DNA of 64,000 nt from Novibacillus thermophilus. Its GTDB lineage: Bacteria > Bacillota > Bacilli > Thermoactinomycetales > Novibacillaceae. The stretch covers positions 1,426,001-1,490,000 of the forward strand of contig NZ_CP019699.1 in assembly GCF_002005165.1 (NCBI RefSeq), written 5' to 3'. Numbering within the stretch: the stretch's first letter is position 1; each line of letters begins with the position of its first letter. Positions 8,739-18,879 of this stretch are shown piece by piece. The notes under the pieces are model-generated. The model searched no databases. It saw nothing but the letters and a program-made list of their open reading frames with translations, and was not told the origin of the DNA. Position numbers and translations under genes: made by a program.

Positions 8739-9123
8739 ATGATTCACCTCCTTATTAATGGGCGAATCAGTACAGGGTTACTACATCTTTATGCTGTTTG
8801 TGTACACAATATGGCAATAGGACGAAAAAACGTTCGGTTTTTTTTTAACTCTTAAATAATTATTAGGGAACTGGTGGGATTGGAACGTGTGGATGGCGAC
8901 GTTGAGGCAGATTTAAGTAGATAGTTTAGAGAAGTTTAGAATGTGATGTGTATTTCTGCAACTACATTGTACCAATTGAAGGGTGTGTTCGTAAATACTT
9001 TATTCCAAAAATTTTTATTACATGATTAAAATTTAGATTTAACTTATCATTTTAACGGAGTGAATATCTTTTGCGGGAACGGATATGCTAAAAGGAGATT
9101 CTCAAAGAAGGAGGAGTCGTTGA
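8739..9123. other. Intergenic region upstream of miniprotein and DUF378 gene
   Basis: 385 bp, AT-rich, between two divergent small genes. On the minus strand TTGCCA followed about 18 bp later by CATAAA could be a promoter for the miniprotein. No further gene is supported. Confidence 0.35.
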
Positions 9124-9330
9124 TTGGATCGTTTGGCGTTAATTTTGCTCATTGTGGGCGCCCTCAACTGGGGGTTAGTCGGACTGTTTAAATTTGATCT
9201 GGTTGCGTCCCTGTTCGGCGGAGAATTTTCCGTTTTGAGCCGCATTGTGTATACAATCGTCGGCATCGCCGGGATATACGGGATTTCCCTTTTATTTCGT
9301 GACAGGGAAGCGGCTGGGGAATCAAGCTAA
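9124..9330 (+). CDS. DUF378 family small membrane protein
   Basis: This 68-aa protein has two membrane helices: LALILLIVGALNWGLVGLF (about 4-22) and IVYTIVGIAGIYGISLLF (about 41-58). The motif GALNWGLVG is the hallmark of DUF378 (Bacillus YuzA). The function is unknown. TTG 9124 is placed 7 bases after AAGGAGGAG; no better start exists. A stem-loop terminator follows directly, so it is a single-gene transcript. Confidence 0.88.
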   Translation: MDRLALILLIVGALNWGLVGLFKFDLVASLFGGEFSVLSRIVYTIVGIAGIYGISLLFRDREAAGESS

Positions 9331-9347
9331 CCTTAACATGTTCTAAG

Positions 9348-9373
9348 AAAAGCCGAGGGACCTCGGCTTTTTT
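9348..9373 (+). terminator. Rho-independent terminator after the DUF378 gene
   Basis: AAAGCCGAGG and CCTCGGCTTT form a stem of 8-10 bp, followed by a T run. Confidence 0.8.
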
Positions 9374-9510
9374 GTGTGTGCGAGTAGAATCCCTCGTGTA
9401 GGACCAATTGAAAATTCGGTGTGTGATCGTGAGTTTCACTGTTGACCGAAGGGGGATTTATGAGTTAGTCTAGAATTAAAGTAAATAGGTGTGGTGGTGA
9501 GACGGAGGAG

Positions 9511-10122
9511 ATGAACACTGAACCCCTTGAACCGGCTGGGGATTGGTGTGCATCTTTTTTTATTATGGAGATTCGTCAAAAGGTCATTCCTGCTATACGC
9601 CGCATGAAAGACTTTGAATATGCTCTGGAACTCCCGGTGGAGTACGTCGTGTTGCTGGACAGTTCACTCACAAATTTGCACAACATCGTGCATTACGTGC
9701 AACAGCAGGATAAAAAAATACTGGTTCACGCCGATTTAATTGAAGGGCTTAAAACAGACGAATACGCAATCGATTACCTCGCCCAGCACGTGAAACCGGA
9801 CGGTATTATATCGACGCGTCGCAACGTGATTTTGTCGGCAAAAAAATACGGCATCATCAGCATCTTACGTCTGTTTTTGATCGACAGTTTAGCCATGGAA
9901 TCCGGAGTTCAAAATGCTCGCAGTACCGAACCGAACTTTATCGAGGTACTGCCAGGCGTCGCTTTTTCAGCGATCCGTGAGGTGAATCGTTTAACTGGGA
10001 TTCCAATTATTACAGGGGGCCTGATCAAAAAAGAAGAAGACGTCGAAGCGGCGCTAGCGGCCGGAGCCGTGAGCGTGTCCACATCGAAAAAAGCGTTGTG
10101 GACTTTAAAGTTGAAACAGTGA
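9511..10122 (+). CDS. glpP: Glycerol-3-phosphate responsive antiterminator GlpP
   Basis: GlpP binds glycerol-3-phosphate and lets transcription run past terminators in front of glycerol genes. The product aligns with Bacillus GlpP from IPAIRRMKDFEYAL onward: VEYVVLLDSSLTNL, ILVHADLIEGLKTDEYAIDYL, PDGIISTRRNVI, LRLFLIDSLAMES, FIEVLPGVAFSAIREV and TGIPIITGGLI. It has a TIM-barrel-like fold. The start is uncertain: ATG 9511 has GGAGG only 2 bp away, while ATG 9565 matches the usual N-terminus but lacks a ribosome binding site. It lies 57 bp upstream of glpK and is probably cotranscribed with it. Confidence 0.9.
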   Translation: MNTEPLEPAGDWCASFFIMEIRQKVIPAIRRMKDFEYALELPVEYVVLLDSSLTNLHNIVHYVQQQDKKILVHADLIEGLKTDEYAIDYLAQHVKPDGIISTRRNVILSAKKYGIISILRLFLIDSLAMESGVQNARSTEPNFIEVLPGVAFSAIREVNRLTGIPIITGGLIKKEEDVEAALAAGAVSVSTSKKALWTLKLKQ

Positions 10123-10167
10123 TGAAAGGCGCCAGGCCGTTCATACAATTATCAACAAAACGCGTAA

Positions 10168-11675
<1,508 letters not shown>

Positions 11676-11693
11676 CGGATTGAGTCCGACGTG

Positions 11694-11721
11694 AAAGGGC
11701 CCTTTTGCGAGGGGCCTTTTT
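11694..11721 (+). terminator. Terminator after glpK
   Basis: AAAGGGCCC and GGGGCCTTTTT form a stem with one G-G mismatch and a T tail, between glpK and the convergent lipoprotein gene. Confidence 0.65.
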
Positions 11722-11754
11722 GCGTTTATCCCCTCATGTCGTCGTTCAGCTTTT

Positions 11755-12186
11755 TCAATCTTTTTTCAACGTCTCTCTTTTGGGGGGCGGGCTTTTTTTC
11801 AGTGAAGATTCCAGTTTCTTTAATTCGGCAAAGATTTTGCTGTCCGTCGTCACGTGGATCTCGTGTTTCGGATACGCGTTTCTCAGTTTTCCGTGGACGT
11901 CTTTGCGAATACTTTGCAGACGGAGGCGGTTGAAATTGCTTACGCGGACGGCTACCGAGAGGTCCTTGTCAGTGGCGACAGCTGCCGCTTCATCCACCCG
12001 ATTGTTTTGTAAGGCGATCTGTTTCGCCTCCTCAGACGTTTGAATATGTAAATTGGGCCGTTTTTGGGACAACTGCTCTACTTGCTGGGGAGATAACGGT
12101 TCTTGCGTCGTGGCGCCGCAACTTGCAAGGGCCAGTGTGAGGACGACACAACTGGCGATGGCGAATGTCTTCTTCATCTCATTCAT
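11755..12186 (-). CDS. YhcN/YlaJ-type sporulation lipoprotein
   Basis: The 143-aa product starts with a lipoprotein signal peptide (KKTFAIASCVVLTLALASC) whose lipobox LASC supplies the acylated cysteine. The mature part has a Pro/Gln-rich stretch (EPLSPQQVEQLSQ) and then the YhcN/YlaJ core: AVAVATDKDLSVAVRVSNFNR-like strand, LQSIRKDVHGKLRN helix and EIHVTTDSKIFAELKKLE. Proteins of this family are spore inner-membrane or coat-associated. I chose ATG 12186 (site AAAGGGG); ATG 12177 is also possible. It is divergent from spoVAC, and YhcN-type genes are often found next to spoVA clusters, which supports the call. Confidence 0.8.
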   Translation of the reverse strand: MNEMKKTFAIASCVVLTLALASCGATTQEPLSPQQVEQLSQKRPNLHIQTSEEAKQIALQNNRVDEAAAVATDKDLSVAVRVSNFNRLRLQSIRKDVHGKLRNAYPKHEIHVTTDSKIFAELKKLESSLKKSPPPKRETLKKD

Positions 12187-12200
12187 ACCCCTTTCCACTA

Positions 12201-12286
12201 ACATGTTTTGCATAAAAAAATGTTTTATAACATGTTTTGCATAAAAAAATGTTTTATAACATGTTTTGCATAAAAAAATGTTTTAT
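12201..12286. repeat. Three tandem copies of a 29-bp repeat
   Basis: The unit ACATGTTTTGCATAAAAAAA plus TGTTTTATA is repeated at 12201-12229, 12230-12258 and 12259-12286 (the last lacks one base). Copies are essentially identical. Each contains the palindrome AACATGTT across the junction. It sits in the divergent control region between the lipoprotein and spoVAC genes, so it may be a regulatory array or a recent duplication of promoter DNA. Confidence 0.9.
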
Positions 12287-12463
12287 GTATCACAATCAAA
12301 ATGTCAGACCATCAAACGGAGCAGCTTGACATGTTGGAGGACCTGGACGATTCCTCTTGACCCTCAAGAACCGTTGCGAACAGTTCGTGACGGACCGGAG
12401 GATATACGGGATGCCGTTGTCAAACGAACGAAAGCTTTTTTTGACGAAAACGAGGTGAATCAG

Positions 12464-12946
12464 ATGTCCGACCAAAAGAAAAAAAAGTTGAAGGAAGTCC
12501 AAGAAGACTATCAGGCATTTGCTAAAGACCGCGAAATTAAGCGACCTGTCGCGAAAAATTGTCTGATGGCCTTTCTCTTCGGAGGAACAGTCTGCCTCAT
12601 CGGGCAATGCATTCAGACGTTTTATATGCGGTTTTTTGAGTTTACGGAGAAAACGGCCAGTGACCCGACAGTCGCGACCCTTATTTTCATTTCGGCATTG
12701 TTGACAGGTTTGGGCGTCTACGACCATATCGGGCAAGTGGCTGGGGCCGGAACTGCTGTCCCCGTTACTGGTTTCGCCAATTCCATCACTTCTGCAGCGA
12801 TCGAACACCGGACAGAGGGGTATGTACTCGGCGTGGGCGGCAACATGTTCAAGTTAGCCGGATCGGTGATCGTGTTTGGTGTTGTCGCGGCTTTCGTTAT
12901 CGCCATTGTGAAGACGATCGTTCAAGGATTAGGGGGATTGTCGTGA
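12464..12946 (+). CDS. spoVAC: Stage V sporulation protein AC
   Basis: SpoVAC is a mechanosensitive membrane subunit of the channel that moves dipicolinic acid into the forespore and releases it in germination. The 160-aa product has a charged N-terminus and membrane segments at about 35-60 (CLMAFLFGGTVCLIGQCIQTF), 75-95 (TVATLIFISALLTGLGVYD) and 135-158. The conserved AGAGTAVPVTGFANSITSAAIEHR loop lies between. I chose ATG 12464 (GAGGTG site); the frame is open back to 12266 but the upstream codons lack family similarity. Its stop overlaps the spoVAD start. Confidence 0.93.
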   Translation: MSDQKKKKLKEVQEDYQAFAKDREIKRPVAKNCLMAFLFGGTVCLIGQCIQTFYMRFFEFTEKTASDPTVATLIFISALLTGLGVYDHIGQVAGAGTAVPVTGFANSITSAAIEHRTEGYVLGVGGNMFKLAGSVIVFGVVAAFVIAIVKTIVQGLGGLS

Positions 12947-13944
12947 TCCAGGGGAGAACGTGGGTTTTCCAAAATCGTCCCGTCATTACGGCTGCTGCCG
13001 CGATCGGAGGTCCCTTTGAAGCGAAAGGGCCGCTTGCGGAAGACTTCGACGTGTTGCACGAGGATCTGTGGCTCGGCGAGGACAGTTTTGAAAAAGCGGA
13101 GAAAAAACTTCTGGAACAAGCGTGCGAGCGTGCCGTCGACAAAGCTGGCATGCAAAAGGAAGATATCCAGTTCGTCATGTCGGGAGATTTAATGAACCAA
13201 ATTATCTCCAGCAGTTTTGCGGCGCGCACGATGGCAGTGCCTTACATCGGCCTTTTTGGCGCATGTTCGACGTCGATGGAAGGATTAGCTTTGGCTGCGC
13301 TGCTCGTAGACAGTGGCAACGCAGAACGTACGATGGCGGCGACAGCGAGCCACAATGCCACGGCGGAGAAGCAGTACCGCTATCCGACGGAGTACGGCGG
13401 TCAGAAACCCCCGACAGCACAATGGACGGTGACGGGAGCAGCGGCGGCAGTCGTCACATCAGAGGGGGCGGGACCCCGTGTGACGGCGGCGACCATTGGC
13501 CGCATCGTGGATATGGGGCTGAAAGACCCTTTCAACATGGGAGGGGCGATGGCGCCCGCCGCCACGGATACTCTTGAAGCCCATTTCCGCGATTTGGGGC
13601 TTTCAGAAACGGAATACGACCTCATTTTAACAGGGGATTTGGGAAAAATTGGTTTCAGGACGATGGTGGACCTTTTAGATGAACACGGCTTACAGTTGCC
13701 GCAAGACCGTTTGAACGACTGCGGGCTGATGATTTACAGCGAGGAACAGCCGGTTCAGGCGGGCGCCAGCGGCGCCGCGTGCTCGGCTTGCGTCACGTAC
13801 GGTCACGTTTTAAACCGCATGCGGTCAGGTGAACTGAACAAAGTGCTCATTGTGGCGACCGGGGCTCTCCATTCGCCCATCAGTTATCAGCAGAAGGAGA
13901 GCATTCCTTGTATCGCACACGCCGTCGCCATCGAAGCGGGGTAG
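12943..13944 (+). CDS. spoVAD: Stage V sporulation protein AD
   Basis: SpoVAD binds dipicolinic acid and has a thiolase/ketoacyl-synthase fold. The 333-aa product contains the family stretches GRTWVFQNRPVITAAAAI at the start, FVMSGDLMNQIISSSFAAR, GLFGACSTSMEGLALAA, PTAQWTVTGAAAAVV and the C-terminal ATGALHSPISYQQKESIPCIAHAVAIE. GTG 12943 overlaps the spoVAC stop (GTGA). The gene is intact. spoVAE follows 83 bp later. Confidence 0.94.
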   Translation: MIQGRTWVFQNRPVITAAAAIGGPFEAKGPLAEDFDVLHEDLWLGEDSFEKAEKKLLEQACERAVDKAGMQKEDIQFVMSGDLMNQIISSSFAARTMAVPYIGLFGACSTSMEGLALAALLVDSGNAERTMAATASHNATAEKQYRYPTEYGGQKPPTAQWTVTGAAAAVVTSEGAGPRVTAATIGRIVDMGLKDPFNMGGAMAPAATDTLEAHFRDLGLSETEYDLILTGDLGKIGFRTMVDLLDEHGLQLPQDRLNDCGLMIYSEEQPVQAGASGAACSACVTYGHVLNRMRSGELNKVLIVATGALHSPISYQQKESIPCIAHAVAIEAG

Positions 13945-14027
13945 TCCATCATGCGGAAGGTGCGGTGCCATCACGTCACGGGTAAGGTCTCTGTCGAGGA
14001 TAACGCTACAAGGAGGATGAACGAAGG

Positions 14028-14377
14028 ATGATCTTTTTCTGGGCCTTTGTCGTCGGGGATTGATTTGTGTCGTGGGTCAACTCATGCTCGACGTGCTGAA
14101 GCTCACACCTGCTCACATGACAAGTATTCTCGTGGTCATCGGGGCACTTTTGGACGGTTTTGGTCTGTACGAACCGCTCATTGACTTCGCTGGCGCCGGC
14201 GCGACCGTGCCGATCACGAGCTTTGGCAATTCCCTCGTGCACGGAGCGATGGCTGAAGCGGAACAGCACGGATTAATCGGGGTCATAACCGGAATTTTTG
14301 AAGTGACGAGCGCCGGTATTTCGGCGGCGATTATTTTCGGTTTTCTAGCTGCTTTGCTGTTTAAACCGAAGGGATAG
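14028..14377 (+). pseudogene. spoVAE: Stage V sporulation protein AE (AEb type), one frameshift
   Basis: SpoVAEb is a small membrane subunit of the SpoVA dipicolinate channel. The gene starts at ATG 14028 after AGGAGGATG...GAAGG and encodes IFFWAFVVG, then hits TGA. In the next frame the protein continues without loss ([70 protein letters not shown]). One extra G in the four-G run at 14055-14058 restores about 116 aa, the normal length. The internal ATG at 14060 would drop half of the first membrane helix. I regard this as a sequencing artefact. A terminator follows. Confidence 0.88.
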
Positions 14378-14410
14378 AAAAGCCGGAGTCGTCATTTTTC
14401 TCCGGCTTTT
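14378..14410 (+). terminator. Bidirectional terminator between spoVAE and trhO
   Basis: AAAAGCCGGAG and CTCCGGCTTTT form an 11-bp stem with an 11-nt T-rich loop. It has A and T flanks on both sides and overlaps the last bases of the convergent trhO gene. Confidence 0.8.
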
Positions 14411-15329
14411 ACGCGTGGATCGTCTCTTTTTCTAATTTGTACCGGTTTAACGGGTGGTTGCGGCATTTTTCAGAACAGGAGCGTTTGTACTTCTCCTCGC
14501 ACTCGTGGCAGCAGATGTGGTGGAAATGGCACTCCGGGTTGGCACAGTTGACGTAGCGCTCTTCCGGCTTGCCACAGTAATAGCACTGACCGACCACCTT
14601 GTGCTCCACCTGGTTGATCGGCACGGAAATTCTTTCGTCAAACACGTAGCACTTGCCGTCAAACAACCGGCCTTTCACTTCCGGATCTTTACCGTACGTC
14701 ACAATCCCCCCGTCTAGTTGGGAGACGTCTTTGAACCCTTCTCTTAAGAAAAATCCCGATAGCTTCTCACAACGGATACCGCCCGTACAGTACATGATCA
14801 CTTTTTTGTCTTTGTACTGGCTTAAGTTTTTGCGCGCCCATTCCGGGTATTCCCTGAACGTCCTCACTTCCGGCTTGATGGCTCCCCGGAAATGGCCGAT
14901 ATCGTACTCGTAGTCGTTGCGAGCGTCGATGACGACGACATCGTCGCGCTGCAAGTGCTCGTAAAATTCCTTTGGAGAGAGCCGTTTACCGCTCAGTTTG
15001 TTTGGGTCCACGTCCTCTTCCAAGCGCAACGTGACCAGTTCCCTTTTTGGTTTGACAGAGAGCCGTTTAAAGGCGTGTCCGTCTGCTTCATCCACTTTAA
15101 ATACCATATCTTGAAACCGCGGGTCCCCGTGCATCGCCCTCATGTAGATGTCGGTCTGTTCAGTCGTGCCTGAAACGGTTCCGTTGATCCCTTCTTCTGC
15201 GATTAAAATGCGCCCTCTCAATCCGAGCTCTTTACAAAATCGCAAATGGTCTTCAGCGTACTGACGGGGATCTTCAATGTGCACGTATTTGTAATACAGC
15301 AAAATTCTGTACGGTTTACTGTTTGGCAT
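14409..15329 (-). CDS. trhO: tRNA uridine(34) hydroxylase TrhO (rhodanese-like)
   Basis: TrhO uses oxygen to hydroxylate U34 in tRNA anticodons, the first step toward methoxyuridine. The 306-aa product has the N-terminal acylphosphatase-like domain ([34 protein letters not shown]) and a central rhodanese domain ([18 protein letters not shown]) with catalytic cysteine in [12 protein letters not shown]-terminal cysteine-rich zinc region follows ([26 protein letters not shown]). All catalytic residues are present. The start is ATG 15329. It is convergent with spoVAE and divergent from ytxJ. Confidence 0.93.
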   Translation of the reverse strand: MPNSKPYRILLYYKYVHIEDPRQYAEDHLRFCKELGLRGRILIAEEGINGTVSGTTEQTDIYMRAMHGDPRFQDMVFKVDEADGHAFKRLSVKPKRELVTLRLEEDVDPNKLSGKRLSPKEFYEHLQRDDVVVIDARNDYEYDIGHFRGAIKPEVRTFREYPEWARKNLSQYKDKKVIMYCTGGIRCEKLSGFFLREGFKDVSQLDGGIVTYGKDPEVKGRLFDGKCYVFDERISVPINQVEHKVVGQCYYCGKPEERYVNCANPECHFHHICCHECEEKYKRSCSEKCRNHPLNRYKLEKETIHA

Positions 15330-15547
15330 GTCGCTTCACCCTATCCACATGTGGAGTAAATGGACTGACGCCATATATATTAGCATATCCACTTGGCGTG
15401 TGCCACGGCTTGAGACACAGTTGTCACCGGGGGCGGGATCAGAGTTTGCCGCGATGCGGACGGAGAGTGATGTCATCCAAAGGGGTGAACTTCAATGAAG
15501 ACGGAGGCAAGATGTGTTAACATGATGGAAAAGACAAAACGAGGTGA

Positions 15548-15895
15548 ATGCCGTTGGCAGAGTGGAAAGAAATGAAAACGTTAGCGGATTGGGAAGACGT
15601 GCTGTCCCAATCAGAATCTCAGCCTGTATTCGTGTTTAAACACAGTACGACGTGTCCGATCAGCGCGAACGCGTGGAAGGAGTTTACGGCGTACTTGGAA
15701 AGTGAACCGCGGGAAGATGTCTCTTATGTGATGGTGAAGGTCATAGAGTCCCGTGATGTCTCGAACAAAATTGCGAACGACCTCGGCGTGAAACACGAGT
15801 CGCCGCAAGCCATCGTGGTGAAAGATCGGAAAGAAACGTGGAATCGCTCCCACTGGGACATTACGCAACAAAGCATTCGGGAGGCTCTCAGTTAA
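15548..15895 (+). CDS. ytxJ: Monothiol bacilliredoxin YtxJ (BrxC family)
   Basis: YtxJ-type proteins have a thioredoxin fold and act as monothiol bacilliredoxins that remove bacillithiol from modified proteins. The 115-aa product has the single active cysteine in HSTTCPISANAW (about 33-44), the cis-proline region HESPQAIVVKD and the C-terminal HWDITQQSIREAL. ATG 15548 lies behind GAGGTGA. It is a single gene between trhO and a regulator on the opposite strand. Confidence 0.88.
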   Translation: MPLAEWKEMKTLADWEDVLSQSESQPVFVFKHSTTCPISANAWKEFTAYLESEPREDVSYVMVKVIESRDVSNKIANDLGVKHESPQAIVVKDRKETWNRSHWDITQQSIREALS

Positions 15896-15977
15896 CACGC
15901 TTAAAAAATGACACTCCTTATTCTCGAAAAAGTGATGACCGAGGCGAACATAAAGAGACGACCTGAAGGAGAAGGGG

Positions 15978-17176
15978 TTACGAATCGGCTGGAGGGCGAT
16001 CGTATTCGTAGGCTGCGATTGCAAACTCGATGGCGAGGCGTTTCTCGGGGAGCATGAAATCAGATCCGAGCATCTCTTCCAGCTTTTCCAAGCGGTTGTA
16101 CAACGTTTGACGGACGATGTACAGCTTCGCGGCTGTCTCCTGTTTCGACCCGTTACAGGCGAGGAACACTTTAAGTGTTTTCATCATCTCGCCGCCATGT
16201 TTTTGGTCGTATTCAATGACAGGTCGCAAATAGTCCATCATAAATTCGTAAAGTCTGTCCGTATCTTGAAAACCGGAGATGATGCGGAGAATGTGTAGAT
16301 CGTCATAAAAGACGTCTTCCCCCTCACCTGTTTTTTGTTGAATGTTTAACGCTTCCTGAGCGGTCTGGAAGCTTTTGTGCAAACGGCTCAGTTGTGCCAC
16401 GCGCTTGCCAATGCCAAATTGCACAGAAGGAGCGGGGAGTCGGAGAGACTGTTTGACAGATTGAATCCCCTTTTGGATACGCTGTTTCCAGTTTTCTTCT
16501 AACCCGTGGTCGATGAGAATGTACACGATGCGTTTATCGTCGCCGATTGGGAACAGCGAAAAACGCTGTCCGGAAAATGCCGTGCGAGAGACGATGCTCA
16601 ACCGCGCAAAAGTCGAATCGCGCAAAGGTTCATGACCGAACGCCAGGATACACGCGACGACGCCATTCGCCTTTTCTGATGCATGATGTGTGAGAAGATG
16701 GCGGCGTACGTCTTCTTCTCCGAACTTTCCCTCTAGCCAGTCGCGGATCCAACGCTCCTCTTGGAGGTGTTGTTGCTTCGCCTCATGTATGACGGTATGC
16801 AAATCTTGTGTGATGTCGATAAAGCGGACCTCGTTCGGGAATACGATGAGGGGAAGTCGTGTTCGTCTGCCAGCTTGCGCATATCGTCTGGAATATCTTT
16901 GAAAACGAGTCCGAGTTCGACACACAGACCGGCACAATCCCGCTCGATGAGCTGCTTGAGAAAAGAAAGGCGGCTCGCTTTCGTTTTTCCCCACCCGACC
17001 CCAGTGGTGAGAATGAGCTCATTCCCGTTGAGCAAGTGGCGGATTTCCTTCACTTCTACGATGTGAACCCAGTTCACGACTCGGTAAACGCCCTTTTGGC
17101 CTGATATGAGCGTCGCGCTTTTAAAGTGCGGGCGTTGCAGTACGTCGCGAACCGTCAGTTTAAAGGAATAGGCCAT
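15978..17176 (-). pseudogene. PucR-type transcriptional regulator, one frameshift
   Basis: Two minus-strand frames form one protein of about 399 aa. The first (start 17176) encodes the N-terminal PucR domain (KLTVRDVLQRPHFKSATLI, NWVHIVEVKEIRHLLNGNEL, LTTGVGWG) to KLADEHDFP. The second resumes with LIVFPNEVRFIDITQDLH and ends with the PucR C-terminal helix-turn-helix (LKVFLACNGSKQETAAKLYI, VRQTLYNRLEKLEEML). One more base in the four-G run (plus strand) at 16850-16853 restores it. PucR-family proteins control purine, GABA or polyamine catabolism; being divergent from mmsA, it probably controls the catabolic cluster to its right. The break is probably a sequence error. Confidence 0.85.
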
Positions 17177-17299
17177 GTCATTCCTCCCTTTCTGTCATGT
17201 GAAAGTAAACCGGGTGGCGAAGGTTTTGTGCGAAGATAGGGACTGTTTACACAATGTCAAATCGTGCAGTGAAAACGATTAACACATTGCATAATGATA

Positions 17300-17315
17300 T
17301 TGGTAGCGCTGTCAT
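17300..17315 (+). promoter_or_regulatory. cre-like CcpA site before mmsA
   Basis: TTGGTAGCGCTGTCAT matches the catabolite-responsive element consensus WTGNNARCGNWWWCAW with one mismatch. It lies 78 bp upstream of the mmsA start, in the pucR-mmsA divergent region. Confidence 0.45.
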
Positions 17316-17392
17316 TTATATTGTATGTGTAAGCTTATTCTATCACAGCTTTCATCACTTGCGAATTAATCGCCTGTTAAGGAAGGGATAAG

Positions 17393-18856
17393 ATGAATAC
17401 TGCGACTAAAAGCGTTTCACTGCTTAAAAATTACATCGGCGGAAAATGGGTGACGGCCGAGACAGACCGGGAAGAAGTCGTCCCCAATCCGGCTACAGGT
17501 GAACCGCTGGCACGGGTGCCGATCTCGCGTAACGCCGATGTGGAGAAGGCTGTACAGGCTGCACGGGAGGCGTTCGACACGTGGAGACGCACACCGATTC
17601 CGAAACGAGCCAGAATGATGTTCCGCTATCACCAGCTATTGACAGAGCACCATGACGAACTGGCCAAAATGGTTACGCTAGAAAACGGTAAGAGCTACAA
17701 AGAAGCGTACGGCGAGGTGCTGCGGGGAATCGAGTGCGTCGAGTTTGCGGCGGGCGTTCCCACGCACATGATGGGAGAAACGTTATCGACCATCGCGGGC
17801 GACATCGATTCAGAAATGTTTCGCTACCCACTCGGCGTCGTTGGCGGCATCACGCCGTTTAACTTTCCGATGATGGTACCGTGCTGGATGTTTCCGCTGG
17901 CCATCGCCTGTGGCAACACGTTTGTTCTGAAGCCGTCGGAGCGGACCCCGATGTTGGCAAACAAACTAGCTGAATTGCTGACACAAGCAGGGTTGCCTGA
18001 CGGGGTGTTGAACGTCGTGCACGGGGCCCATGACGTAGTGAATGGCTTGCTGGAACACCCAGACGTTAAAGCCATTTCGTTTGTCGGATCGCAGCCGGTG
18101 GCGAAATACGTCTACGAAACGGCAGCCGCCAACGGCAAACGCGTGCAAGCCCTGGCCGGAGCTAAGAACCACCATATCGTCATGCCCGACGCCAATATCG
18201 AAAAAACGGTTGAAAGCATTGTCAACTCTGCCTTCGGCAGTGCCGGTGAACGGTGCATGGCGTGCAGCGCCGTCGTCGTCGTCGGAGACAATGACGCATT
18301 TGTTCAGGCGTTAAAGGACAAAGCGGATGGAATCACAATGGGCGACGGGATGGAAGATGGGGTATTGTTAGGCCCCCTCATTCGTGAATCCCACAGGAAG
18401 AAAGTGCTCGACTACATTGAAAAAGGAATTGAAGAAGGGGCGGTGCTCATTCGCGACGGGCGTCAGGACATGCACGCGTTTAAACAGGGATATTTCCTGG
18501 GGGCGACGATATTCGACCGTGTCAAGCCGGAGATGACTATTGCGCGGGAAGAAATTTTTGCCCCGGTCTTAAGCTTACTGCGGGCGAACGACCTCGATGA
18601 AGCAATGCAAACTGTAAACCGCTCCAGGTATGGCAATGCCGCCGTCATTTACACTGACAGCGGAAAAGCAGTGCGCAAATTCAGAGAAGAAGTAGAGGCT
18701 GGAATGCTCGGAGTGAACGTTGGAGTGCCGGCTCCGATGGCGTTTTACCCGTTTTCTGGATGGAAAGATTCGTTTTACGGCGATCTCCACGCGAACGGTA
18801 AAGACGGGATCGAATTTTACACTCGCAAAAAAATGATTACGTCGCGTTACGTTTAG
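17393..18856 (+). CDS. mmsA: CoA-acylating (methyl)malonate-semialdehyde dehydrogenase
   Basis: MmsA/IolA oxidises malonate or methylmalonate semialdehyde to acetyl- or propionyl-CoA with NAD, CoA and loss of CO2. The 487-aa product has the ALDH glutamate region [14 protein letters not shown], the NAD-binding [22 protein letters not shown] and KPSERTP, and the MmsA-specific catalytic cysteine motif [10 protein letters not shown] (about 280-289). Near its end are [17 protein letters not shown] and ARKK-type [19 protein letters not shown] 17393 follows AAGGAAGG. It is first in a run with ald and a class III aminotransferase, a set that fits beta-alanine or taurine-type degradation. Confidence 0.92.
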   Translation: MNTATKSVSLLKNYIGGKWVTAETDREEVVPNPATGEPLARVPISRNADVEKAVQAAREAFDTWRRTPIPKRARMMFRYHQLLTEHHDELAKMVTLENGKSYKEAYGEVLRGIECVEFAAGVPTHMMGETLSTIAGDIDSEMFRYPLGVVGGITPFNFPMMVPCWMFPLAIACGNTFVLKPSERTPMLANKLAELLTQAGLPDGVLNVVHGAHDVVNGLLEHPDVKAISFVGSQPVAKYVYETAAANGKRVQALAGAKNHHIVMPDANIEKTVESIVNSAFGSAGERCMACSAVVVVGDNDAFVQALKDKADGITMGDGMEDGVLLGPLIRESHRKKVLDYIEKGIEEGAVLIRDGRQDMHAFKQGYFLGATIFDRVKPEMTIAREEIFAPVLSLLRANDLDEAMQTVNRSRYGNAAVIYTDSGKAVRKFREEVEAGMLGVNVGVPAPMAFYPFSGWKDSFYGDLHANGKDGIEFYTRKKMITSRYV

Positions 18857-18879
18857 TTTCTGAAGGAGGGGGTCACGTG

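Noticed and set aside
9376-9510. GlpP-dependent terminator/antiterminator leader
   Set aside because: No stem-loop with a T run could be found upstream of glpP or glpK.
12201-12286. 29-bp repeats as a CRISPR array
   Set aside because: The copies are directly adjacent with no spacers and no cas genes are nearby.
12268-12300. Sigma-G promoter for spoVAC
   Set aside because: TGCATA could be a -35 box, but no acceptable -10 box follows at 17-18 bp.
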